Made by a program: the position numbers and the translations under genes. A DNA stretch of 9,912 nt from DASVLX01 sp035552275. Lineage in GTDB: Bacteria > Actinomycetota > Actinomycetes > Mycobacteriales > Pseudonocardiaceae. The notes beneath the pieces were generated by a model, which saw only the letters and a program-made list of their open reading frames with translations, had not been told where the DNA came from and ran no database searches. Of the stretch, positions 1 through 5,107 are shown one piece after another; within the stretch, counting starts at the first letter, position 1; each line of letters starts with the position of its first letter. Location: positions 1 through 9,912 of the forward strand of contig DASZLR010000049.1 of NCBI GenBank assembly GCA_035552275.1, given 5' to 3'.

Positions 1-611
1 TACGTCGCCAGCTCGCCGGTCTCCAGGATCACCTTGAGATGCGTGCTTCCGCAGGCCGCCTTGACCGCCACGATCTCGTCATACACCGCACCGAACCGTC
101 CGGACAGGAAGGCGCCCCGGTCGATCACCATGTCGACTTCGGTCGCGCCGGCGTCCACCGCCGCCGCCACATCGGCCAGCTTCACCTCGCGCGCCGCCCG
201 GCCGGACGGGAACGCGGTCGCGACGCTCGCCACCCCCACCCCGCTGCCGGCCAGTTCGGCCACCGCCGTCGCCACCAGATCCGGGTACACGCATACCGCC
301 GCGACGGACGGCACGTCCGGCCGCTCCGGGTCCGGCCGGCGGGCCTTGGCGGCCAACGACCGCACCCTGCCCGTCGTGTCCGCGCCTTCCAGCGTGGTCA
401 GGTCGACCATGCTGATCGCGGTGTCGATGGCCCACAGCTTGGCGGCCTTCTTGATGCTGCGGGTCGCCAGCGCGGCCGCCCGGGATTCGACGCCCACCTG
501 GTCCACGCCGGGCAGTCCGTGCAGGAAGCGGCGAAGCGCGGACTCGTCGCGGGCGGCATCGGCCAATTCCGGCGGCGGCCCGACAGCATGAGCGGCGACA
601 GCGGGGGCCAT
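1..611 (-). CDS. deoC: Deoxyribose-phosphate aldolase, C-terminus cut by window edge
   Basis: Cytosolic class I aldolase that splits 2-deoxyribose-5-phosphate into acetaldehyde and glyceraldehyde-3-phosphate, the last step of deoxynucleoside breakdown. Reading from the ATG at 609-611 gives 203 residues before the window ends. The N-terminal extension of about 60 residues is typical of the long actinobacterial form. Visible motifs are WAIDTAISMVDLTTLEGADT (60-79), VAAVCVYPDLV (103-113), VASVATAFPSG (127-137), TEVDMVIDRGAFLSGR (157-172; Asp160 aligns with E. coli Asp102) and HLKVILETGEL (191-201; Lys193 aligns with the Schiff-base Lys167). The second active-site lysine (FIKTSTGK region) lies off the left edge. 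The start is supported by a TACACT -10 box six bases upstream, with no good Shine-Dalgarno. It follows the DUF1707 gene by 27 bases but probably has its own promoter. Confidence 0.96.
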   Translation of the reverse strand, partial: MAPAVAAHAVGPPPELADAARDESALRRFLHGLPGVDQVGVESRAAALATRSIKKAAKLWAIDTAISMVDLTTLEGADTTGRVRSLAAKARRPDPERPDVPSVAAVCVYPDLVATAVAELAGSGVGVASVATAFPSGRAAREVKLADVAAAVDAGATEVDMVIDRGAFLSGRFGAVYDEIVAVKAACGSTHLKVILETGELAT

Positions 612-617
612 TCCCGC

Positions 618-623
618 AGTGTA
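618..623 (-). promoter_or_regulatory. -10 box of deoC, leaderless start
   Basis: TACACT on the minus strand, followed by GCGGGA and then the deoC ATG. The six-base distance puts the transcription start at or next to the initiation codon, the actinobacterial leaderless arrangement. No clear -35 hexamer is visible. The box is seen; promoter activity is inferred. Confidence 0.5.
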
Positions 624-632
624 GGAGTTTTT

Positions 633-648
633 CGGGCGTTACCGCCCG
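633..648 (-). terminator. Small perfect hairpin at the end of the DUF1707 gene
   Basis: CGGGCG and CGCCCG form a perfect 6-bp GC stem with a four-base loop containing part of the DUF1707 TAA stop codon. On the transcribed (minus) strand it is followed by an A-run, not a T-run, so it is not a standard intrinsic terminator. It could be a U-less terminator separating the DUF1707 gene from deoC, or an operator just upstream of the deoC promoter. Confidence 0.3.
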
Positions 649-1280
649 ATCTGCCGGCGGTCCTTGCGGCGTTTGCGCGGTCGCTTGACCTCGACCCCGC
701 CCATGAACGCCACGCCCTTGACATGCAGCACCGGCGCGCCCGGACCGGCTTCGCCCGATGCCTTGTCGTCAAAGCCGCCCATGAAGCCGAAGCCCTCGAC
801 GCGCACGGTGATGTCGTCCGGCACGATCACCTCGATGCCGCCCATGAACGCGAACGCGTAGATCGTCGTCTCGGCCTGGGCGAAACCGGCGTCCATCAGG
901 TCCAGCTTGCCGCCGCCCATGACCGCGATCGCGGTGTGCGTCGGCGGCACGACCCAGTCGCCCCGGCGCTCGAATCCGGACATGATCGCGATGGAGCTGG
1001 ACGAGCCGGGCGCACCGCCGATCCGGTGCGGCACCGGCGGAGCCGAGGCGGGGGCTGGGTTCGGGGCGATCTGGTTCGCGTTCACCGGCAGGTCGACCGT
1101 GATCGGCACCAGGTCGGCGAACGTCTTGGCCGCGTAGACAGCCTGCAGTCGCTCGTCCAACTCGCCGACGGTCAGCCGGCCCTCGGCCATCGCCGTGTGC
1201 AGGAACTGCGCGACCCGCTCCCGGTCGGCGTCGGCGGCGCGCAGATCCAGATGACTCGGGCGATTCGGCTGCTCGGACAC
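639..1280 (-). CDS. DUF1707 domain protein with LiaF-like repetitive C-terminus
   Basis: Protein of 213 residues, function unknown. Residues 10-65 form a DUF1707 (SHOCT-like) domain, with LRAADADRERVAQFLHTA followed by EGRLTVGELDERLQAVYAAKT. A Pro/Ala-rich linker (66-95) leads to a C-terminal half resembling the LiaF / cell-wall-active antibiotic response domain. It has five similar turns (IAIMSG, IAVMGG, FAFMGG, FGFMGG, VAFMGG) centred on Met100, 121, 146, 167 and 193, which suggests stacked beta-strands. It ends in a very basic tail, KRPRKRRKDRRQIGR. There is no signal peptide or membrane segment, so it is probably cytosolic or peripheral to the membrane. The GTG start at 1278-1280 sits seven bases after a TAGACT -10 box. 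It lies between upp (divergent) and deoC (downstream), but no link to nucleoside metabolism is evident. Confidence 0.88.
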   Translation of the reverse strand: MSEQPNRPSHLDLRAADADRERVAQFLHTAMAEGRLTVGELDERLQAVYAAKTFADLVPITVDLPVNANQIAPNPAPASAPPVPHRIGGAPGSSSSIAIMSGFERRGDWVVPPTHTAIAVMGGGKLDLMDAGFAQAETTIYAFAFMGGIEVIVPDDITVRVEGFGFMGGFDDKASGEAGPGAPVLHVKGVAFMGGVEVKRPRKRRKDRRQIGR

Positions 1281-1287
1281 GCCCCGC

Positions 1288-1293
1288 AGTCTA
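1288..1293 (-). promoter_or_regulatory. -10 box of the DUF1707 gene, leaderless start
   Basis: TAGACT on the minus strand, then GCGGGGC and the GTG start at 1280. It lies in the 50-base divergent region shared with upp, so the two genes have back-to-back promoters. No convincing -35 was found. Confidence 0.5.
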
Positions 1294-1316
1294 TTCGCCC
1301 CGGGGTCTCGGCAGGC

Positions 1317-1322
1317 TACGGT
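1317..1322 (+). promoter_or_regulatory. Possible -10 box of upp, leaderless start
   Basis: TACGGT ends eight bases before the upp ATG at 1331. There is no Shine-Dalgarno sequence in the short leader, so a leaderless or near-leaderless transcript is the simplest reading. The hexamer is a weaker match than the other boxes in the window. Confidence 0.4.
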
Positions 1323-1330
1323 TTCGCCTC

Positions 1331-1954
1331 ATGGATGTGCTCGTCCTCGACCACCCGCTGGCCAAGGCCCGGCTGACCACGATGCGCGACGCCCGCACCG
1401 ACAACGCCGCCTTCCGGGCCGCGGTGCGCAGCCTCACCATGATGTTGGTCTACGAGGCCACCCGGGCGCTGGCGGTCACGTCGGCGAGTATCCACACGCC
1501 GGTGGCCCGGACCACCGGTTTCGCGCTGGCCGATCCGCCGCTGCTGGTGCCTGTGCTGCGCGCCGGTCTGGGCATGGCCGACCAGGCTCACCAGATGATC
1601 CCGGAGGCCCAGATGGGTTTCGTCGGGTTGGCCCGGGACGAGGAAACGCTCAAGCCCACGCCGTATATGGAGTCGCTGCCCGAGGACCTGACCGGCCGGC
1701 CGGTGCTGGTGCTCGACCCGATGCTGGCCACCGGCGGTTCGATGGAGCACACCATCCGGCTGCTCACCGCCCGTGGCGCCACCGACATCATCGCGGTGTG
1801 CGCGCTGGCGGCGCCCGAGGGCATTCGGCGGCTGGAGGCCGACGGGCTGCCGATGCGGCTGGTGACCGCGAGTGTGGACCAGCGGCTCAACGACTCCGGG
1901 TTCATCGTGCCCGGCCTCGGTGACGCCGGGGATCGTCTGTACGGCGCGGTGTGA
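1331..1954 (+). CDS. upp: Uracil phosphoribosyltransferase
   Basis: Salvages uracil by joining it to PRPP, giving UMP and pyrophosphate, in the cytosol. At 207 residues it has the normal family length. The N-terminus (VLVLDHPLAKARLTTMRD) and the block LLVPVLRAGLGM (71-82) match actinobacterial Upp. VLVLDPMLATGGS (125-137) is the PRPP-binding loop, and FIVPGLGDAGDR (191-202) is the uracil-binding segment. The ATG at 1331 gives the same N-terminus as known homologues. It is divergent from the DUF1707 gene with 50 bases between starts. In M. tuberculosis upp is convergent with pmmB; here the convergent phosphomutase lies 3.1 kb away, beyond an accessory block. No terminator hairpin is seen after the stop. 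Confidence 0.97.
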   Translation: MDVLVLDHPLAKARLTTMRDARTDNAAFRAAVRSLTMMLVYEATRALAVTSASIHTPVARTTGFALADPPLLVPVLRAGLGMADQAHQMIPEAQMGFVGLARDEETLKPTPYMESLPEDLTGRPVLVLDPMLATGGSMEHTIRLLTARGATDIIAVCALAAPEGIRRLEADGLPMRLVTASVDQRLNDSGFIVPGLGDAGDRLYGAV

Positions 1955-1970
1955 GCTCGATTTCTCCGGG

Positions 1971-2000
1971 CTGACGGGGGCGGTATCACGTTGGTACCAT
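1971..2000 (+). promoter_or_regulatory. Promoter of the antitoxin-toxin pair
   Basis: A -35-like CTGACG (1971-1976) and a TACCAT -10 box (1995-2000) are separated by 18 bases. The -10 ends seven bases before the antitoxin ATG at 2008, a leaderless arrangement. The span also contains GGTA-N9-TACC, and a perfect palindrome CATGGCCATG overlaps the start at 2007-2016. Either could be a site for autoregulation by the ribbon-helix-helix protein, but both are short enough to be chance. Confidence 0.45.
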
Positions 2001-2007
2001 CCTGGAC

Positions 2008-2214
2008 ATGGCCATGACATTGCGGCTGTCCGAGGAGGAGGACCGGCGGCTGACCGAACTGGCCGCCGCCGAGGGACGGTCCAAGCAGGACATCATCAAG
2101 CTGGCCCTTGCCGACCGGTGGGCGCGGCTGACCAGGGACGAACAGCTCGGCGAGGTGCTGAGCCGGGTGCTGCCGCGCTACCGCGACCTGCTCGACCGGC
2201 TCGGTCCCGCGTGA
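2008..2214 (+). CDS. Ribbon-helix-helix (CopG-like) antitoxin of a Fic/Doc pair
   Basis: Small protein of 68 residues. The N-terminus MTLRLSEEEDRRLTELAAAEGRSKQDIIKLALADR fits a ribbon-helix-helix fold: a DNA-contacting beta-strand (residues 3-7), helix A (8-20), a turn, and helix B (24-35). The charged C-terminal helix (EVLSRVLPRYRDLLDRLG) is where such antitoxins usually bind their toxin. The gene is followed after 25 bases by a Fic/Doc-like gene, the usual antitoxin-then-toxin order, so it probably neutralises that protein and represses the operon. ATG 2008 is preferred over ATG 2014 because the -10 box lies at leaderless distance from it. The antitoxin role is inferred from fold and position. 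Confidence 0.8.
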   Translation: MAMTLRLSEEEDRRLTELAAAEGRSKQDIIKLALADRWARLTRDEQLGEVLSRVLPRYRDLLDRLGPA

Positions 2215-2219
2215 AACCG

Positions 2220-2243
2220 ATGCTGGTCGCGATCGTCCGGTGA
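2220..2243 (+). other. Seven-codon mini-ORF linking antitoxin and toxin
   Basis: ATG at 2220 opens a seven-codon frame (MLVAIVR) whose TGA stop overlaps the toxin's GTG start as GTGA at 2240-2243. The toxin start has no visible Shine-Dalgarno of its own. Ribosomes finishing the antitoxin could restart here and then pass to the toxin, keeping toxin yield low. This is inferred from layout only. Confidence 0.25.
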
Positions 2244-2632
2244 CCTCCTACCTGGACGCCGGCGACCTGCTGGTGCTGGCGGCCGCGGTGACCGGAGGCG
2301 ATCTCGTGGTGCGCGATCTCGGGTTGCTCGATGCCGCCGCGCACCGGCCTCGGGCGACGGTCCTCGGCGTCGAGGCATACCCGACGCTGTGGACGAAGGC
2401 GGCCGCGCTGCTGGAGTCCATCGTGGTCACTCGGCCGTTAGCCGAGGGCAACTGGCGGCTCGGCTGGGTCGCCGCGGTGACCTTGTGCGATGTCAACGGC
2501 TGGTGGATCGACGCCGACGAGAGTTCGGCATTGGACCTGGTCCGCGAGGTCGACCGGAGCCGCGCCGACCTGGCTGTGGTGGCGCAGCACCTGGAGGCGT
2601 GGGCGCTTCCGAAGGGCGCCGGGCCGATTTGA
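2240..2632 (+). CDS. Fic/Doc-family toxin homologue with degenerate active-site motif
   Basis: Protein of 130 residues, the length of Doc-type (death-on-curing) toxins, which modify translation factors such as EF-Tu through a HxFx(D/E)(G/A)NKR motif. Recognisable parts are RDLGLLDAAAHRP (25-37), EAYPTLWTKAAALLES (45-60), the motif region RPLAEGNWRLGW (65-76), and DVNGWWIDADESSALDLV. The motif is altered: Arg65 (codon CGG at 2432) replaces the catalytic histidine and Trp72 replaces the lysine of NKR, while Glu69, Gly70, Asn71 and Arg73 remain. It is therefore probably inactive, or active in a different way. GTG 2240 is the only start in frame after the preceding gene and aligns with the paralogue at 8033-8434. 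Leu67 uses TTA (2438-2440), the only in-frame TTA I noticed in any gene here. Confidence 0.8.
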   Translation: MTSYLDAGDLLVLAAAVTGGDLVVRDLGLLDAAAHRPRATVLGVEAYPTLWTKAAALLESIVVTRPLAEGNWRLGWVAAVTLCDVNGWWIDADESSALDLVREVDRSRADLAVVAQHLEAWALPKGAGPI

Positions 2633-2634
2633 GT

Positions 2635-2665
2635 TTGACCTGGAGCGCACTCCAGGTTCTAGCGT
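2635..2665 (+). promoter_or_regulatory. MerR-type promoter and operator of the merR-AKR operon
   Basis: -35 TTGACC (2635-2640) and -10 TAGCGT (2660-2665) are 19 bp apart, the overlong spacer typical of promoters that MerR-family proteins twist into an active shape. The inverted repeat ACCTGGAGCGCACTCCAGGT (2638-2657; one mismatched pair) fills the spacer and is the likely operator. The -10 ends seven bases before the regulator's GTG, so the transcript is probably leaderless. The 5' end of the promoter starts two bases after the Fic stop codon. Confidence 0.8.
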
Positions 2666-2672
2666 CGTAGTC

Positions 2673-3098
2673 GTGACATATTCGATCGCTGCGGCAGCCG
2701 CCCACAGCGGGCTGTCCATCGACACGCTCCGCTACTACGAACGCATCGGTCTGGTCAGCCCGCCCGCGCGGGACAGCGGCGGCCGACGCACCTACTCAGA
2801 CGAGGACCTCGGCTGGCTTGAGTTCCTCACCAAGCTGCGCACCACCGGCATGCCGATTCGGATGATGCGCGAATACGCCCAGTTGCGGCATCGCGGCGTG
2901 GCGACGGCGTCCCGCCGCCGGCAGATCCTGGTCGAGCACCGGGCCGGTGTCCGGGAGCGGATCACCGAACTTCAGGCCTGCCTGGAAATTCTCGATTACA
3001 AGGTCGACAACTACGAGCAGGTCGAGCGCACGCTGACCGCCACCGGCGCGCTGGGCGAACACAACGGCGAGCAGACCATCCAGGAGGCCGCATCATGA
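2673..3098 (+). CDS. MerR-family transcriptional regulator
   Basis: DNA-binding regulator of 141 residues that probably controls its own operon with the two aldo-keto reductases. The winged helix-turn-helix covers residues 2-70: YSIAAAAAHSGLSIDTLRYYERIGLVSPPARDS (start of the HTH, with the LRYYERIGL signature at 19-27), GGRRTYSDEDLGWLEFL, and LRTTGMPIRMMREYAQL. A long coiled-coil dimerisation helix (about 80-118) follows, without a metal-binding loop. It resembles the AdhR/NmlR-type group that responds to aldehydes or electrophiles, but the position of AdhR Cys52 (in FIKCMR) is Lys54 here (FLTKLR). The only cysteine is Cys103 in the coiled coil. GTG 2673 is chosen because it follows the -10 box at leaderless distance; upstream codons in frame run through the promoter. 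Its TGA overlaps the next ATG (ATGA, 3095-3098). Confidence 0.92.
   Translation: MTYSIAAAAAHSGLSIDTLRYYERIGLVSPPARDSGGRRTYSDEDLGWLEFLTKLRTTGMPIRMMREYAQLRHRGVATASRRRQILVEHRAGVRERITELQACLEILDYKVDNYEQVERTLTATGALGEHNGEQTIQEAAS
3082..3087 (+). promoter_or_regulatory. Shine-Dalgarno of the first aldo-keto reductase
   Basis: A perfect AGGAGG inside the end of the MerR gene, seven bases before ATG 3095. It is the strongest ribosome binding site in the window, so the reductase should be made in excess over its regulator. Confidence 0.7.
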
Positions 3099-4081
3099 CC
3101 GCACTTCCCACCCGTCGGCTGGGCGCCTTGCCGGTCGGCGCCCAGGGACTCGGCTGTATGGGCATGAGCCACGGCTACGGCGCCTCCGACGACGAGCAGT
3201 CCGTCGCCACCATCCACCGCGCGCTGGAACTGGGCGTCACGCTGCTGGACACCTCCGACTTCTACGGCGCCGGGCACAACGAGACACTGCTCGGCCGGGC
3301 GCTGGCCGGCCGTCGCGACCAGGCGGTGCTGGCCACCAAGTTCGGCTTCGTCAGCAACTACGGCGAGTCGTTCCAACTCCGTGGCGACGCGGCGTACGTG
3401 AAGTCCGCGTGCGAGGCGTCGTTGCGGCGGTTGAACACCGACCACATTGACCTGTACTACCAGCATCGGGTCGACCCGGACACGCCGATCGAGGAAACCG
3501 TTGGTGCGATGGCCGAGTTGGTGGCCGAGGGCAAGGTCCGTTATCTCGGGCTGTCCGAGGCGGGCGCGTCGACCCTGCGCCGGGCGTCGGCGGTCCATCC
3601 GATCAGCGCGTTGCAGAGCGAATGGTCACTGTGGACGCGGGACATCGAGGCGGAGATCCTGCCGACGTGTCGTGAGCTGGGCATCGGCATCGTGCCGTTC
3701 TCCCCGCTGGGCCGTGGTTTCCTGACCGGACGCGTCACTTCGGTGGCCGACCTGCCGGACAACGACCTCCGGCGTGGCCTGCCGCGCTTCGCCGAAGGCA
3801 ACTTCGAGCAGAACCTGGCCATCGCCGACAAACTCCGCGCCCTGGCCGCCGAGCGCGGCGTGACCGCCGGTCAGTTGGCGCTGGCCTGGGTGCAGCACCG
3901 GGGCGACGATGTGGTGCCGATTCCGGGCACCCGCCGGCAGCGGTACCTGGAGGAGAACGTCGCCGCGGCCACCCTCGAACTGTCCACTATGGATATTGAT
4001 GCCATCGAGGCGGTTGTGCCGGCCGATTCGGTGGCCGGCGACCGCTATCAGGGCGAGATGCTCAAGCTGGTCGGCCAGTAA
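3095..4081 (+). CDS. Aldo-keto reductase, first copy of a tandem pair
   Basis: NADPH-dependent oxidoreductase of 328 residues with the TIM-barrel fold of the AKR superfamily, closest in look to the AKR13/IolS-like group; it reduces aldehydes or ketones in the cytosol, substrate unknown. The catalytic tetrad is visible as Asp52 (LLDTSDFYG), Tyr57, Lys82 (LATKFG) and His124 (DLYYQHRVDP). Other family features are GLGCMGMS (18-25), SPLGRGFLTGR for the cofactor phosphate side, and VVPIPGTRR near the C-terminus. It is translationally coupled to the MerR regulator by a 4-base overlap and has a strong AGGAGG site. The neighbouring regulator suggests induction by an aldehyde or electrophile. Nothing looks broken. 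Confidence 0.94.
   Translation: MTALPTRRLGALPVGAQGLGCMGMSHGYGASDDEQSVATIHRALELGVTLLDTSDFYGAGHNETLLGRALAGRRDQAVLATKFGFVSNYGESFQLRGDAAYVKSACEASLRRLNTDHIDLYYQHRVDPDTPIEETVGAMAELVAEGKVRYLGLSEAGASTLRRASAVHPISALQSEWSLWTRDIEAEILPTCRELGIGIVPFSPLGRGFLTGRVTSVADLPDNDLRRGLPRFAEGNFEQNLAIADKLRALAAERGVTAGQLALAWVQHRGDDVVPIPGTRRQRYLEENVAAATLELSTMDIDAIEAVVPADSVAGDRYQGEMLKLVGQ
3476..3535 (+). repeat. Longest exact block shared by the two AKR genes (copy 1)
   Basis: Sixty bases, identical including silent positions to 4502-4561 in the second reductase gene. It encodes PDTPIEETVGAMAELVAEGK. Further shared blocks flank it, for example about 30 identical bases ending in the QHR codons just upstream, and long near-identical stretches over the EILPTCRELGIG and LGRGFLTG codons downstream. 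Confidence 0.9.
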
Positions 4082-4103
4082 AAGCTCTGGTCGGCCAATA
4101 AAA
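4067..4103 (+). repeat. Short direct repeat between the AKR copies
   Basis: CTGGTCGGCCAGTAAAA (4067-4083, the last codons and stop of the first reductase) recurs as CTGGTCGGCCAATAAAA (4087-4103) in the gap before the second reductase: 16 of 17 bases match, offset by 20. It looks like a scar of the tandem duplication, or a later local slippage. Confidence 0.8.
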
Positions 4104-4110
4104 CAGAAAC

Positions 4111-4115
4111 AGGGG
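4111..4115 (+). promoter_or_regulatory. Shine-Dalgarno of the second aldo-keto reductase
   Basis: AGGGG (followed by AC), five bases before ATG 4121. No separate promoter is seen in the 39-base gap, so the gene is read as part of the merR operon. Confidence 0.6.
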
Positions 4116-4120
4116 ACATC

Positions 4121-5107
4121 ATGGCAACACTGCCGGTTCGCAAGCTGGGCGCGCTGGAGGTCAGCGCACAGGGCCTTGGCTGCATGGGCATGAGCGATTT
4201 CTACGCGGGGCGGGACGACGTCGAGTCGGTCGCCACCATTGACCGGGCGCTGGAACTGGGCGTCACGTTGCTGGACACCGCCGACATGTATGGGCGGGGC
4301 GCCAACGAGGAACTGGTCGGCCGGGCCATCGCCGGCCGGCGATCCGAGGTGGTCCTGGCGACGAAGTTCGGCATCGTGCGCGGCGACGGCGACCAGCGCG
4401 GCGTGCGCGGCGACGCGGCGTATGTCCGGTCGGCCTGCGAGGCGTCGTTGCGGCGGTTGGGCACCGACCACATTGACCTGTACTACCAGCACCGGGTTGA
4501 TCCGGACACGCCGATCGAGGAAACCGTTGGTGCGATGGCCGAGTTGGTGGCCGAGGGCAAGATCCGGTATCTGGGCCTGTCCGAAGCGGGAGCGGCCACC
4601 ATCCGGCGGGCGAACGCGGTGCATCCGATCACCGCGTTGCAGACCGAGTGGTCACTGTGGACTCGCGATATCGAGGCGGAGATCCTGCCGACGTGTCGCG
4701 AGCTGGGCATCGGCGTCGTGCCGTATTCGCCGCTGGGCCGTGGTTTCCTGACCGGACGGTTCAGCACGGCAGCGGACTTCGCCGCCGGCGACTTCCGGGG
4801 CGCCCAGCCCCGGTTCACCGGCGACAACCTGCGGCAGAACCTGGCGATCGTGGCGAAACTGCGGGCGCTGGCCGCCGAGCGCGGCGTGACCGCCGGTCAG
4901 CTCGCGTTGGCCTGGGTGCAGTACCGGGGCAGCGATGTGGTGCCGATTCCGGGCACCAAGCGACGGACGTATCTTGCGGAGAACGTGGCCGCGGCGGCCC
5001 TGCAACTGTCCATTGCGGACCTCGAAGCCATCGAGGCGGCTGCTCCGGCCGACGCGATCGCCGGCGACCGCTACCCGGCGGCCGGAATGAGCACCGTCGG
5101 TCTCTAG
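4121..5107 (+). CDS. Aldo-keto reductase, second copy of a tandem pair
   Basis: Paralogue of the gene just upstream, also 328 residues and alignable with it almost without gaps. The tetrad is intact: Asp52 (LLDTADMYG), Tyr57, Lys82 (LATKFG) and His124 (YYQHRVDP). Differences cluster where AKR substrate loops lie: residues 26-33 (DFYAGRDD against HGYGASDD), 58-66, 85-95 (IVRGDGDQRGV against FVSNYGESFQL), 215-232, and the C-terminal tail. The central strands are nearly identical. This pattern suggests the copies share a mechanism but have diverged in substrate range. It is the last gene of the operon. Its TAG stop (5105-5107) overlaps the stop of the convergent phosphomutase. Confidence 0.94.
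   Translation: MATLPVRKLGALEVSAQGLGCMGMSDFYAGRDDVESVATIDRALELGVTLLDTADMYGRGANEELVGRAIAGRRSEVVLATKFGIVRGDGDQRGVRGDAAYVRSACEASLRRLGTDHIDLYYQHRVDPDTPIEETVGAMAELVAEGKIRYLGLSEAGAATIRRANAVHPITALQTEWSLWTRDIEAEILPTCRELGIGVVPYSPLGRGFLTGRFSTAADFAAGDFRGAQPRFTGDNLRQNLAIVAKLRALAAERGVTAGQLALAWVQYRGSDVVPIPGTKRRTYLAENVAAAALQLSIADLEAIEAAAPADAIAGDRYPAAGMSTVGL
4502..4561 (+). repeat. Longest exact block shared by the two AKR genes (copy 2)
   Basis: Sixty bases identical to 3476-3535, silent positions included, about 1026 bases downstream. A block this uniform beside strongly diverged flanks suggests gene conversion between the copies or strong constraint. Confidence 0.9.

Noticed and set aside
697..985. Repeated GCCGCCCATGA-like units considered as a DNA tandem repeat or binding-site array
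   Set aside because: The spacing and sequence follow the repeated MxGG turns of the DUF1707 protein, so protein repeats explain them.
34..1376. Long plus-strand open frames over the deoC and DUF1707 genes
   Set aside because: They are opposite-strand shadows in GC-rich coding DNA, rich in Arg/Ala/His without any domain, while the minus strand gives clear DeoC and DUF1707 sequences.
2490..2672. Upstream extension of the MerR gene in frame from 2490
   Set aside because: It would run through the Fic gene in another frame and through the MerR promoter; similarity to MerR proteins begins at 2673.
1955..5103. Transposon or integron carrying the accessory block
   Set aside because: I saw no transposase, integrase, long terminal inverted repeats or target-site duplication at the edges; only the gene content suggests insertion.
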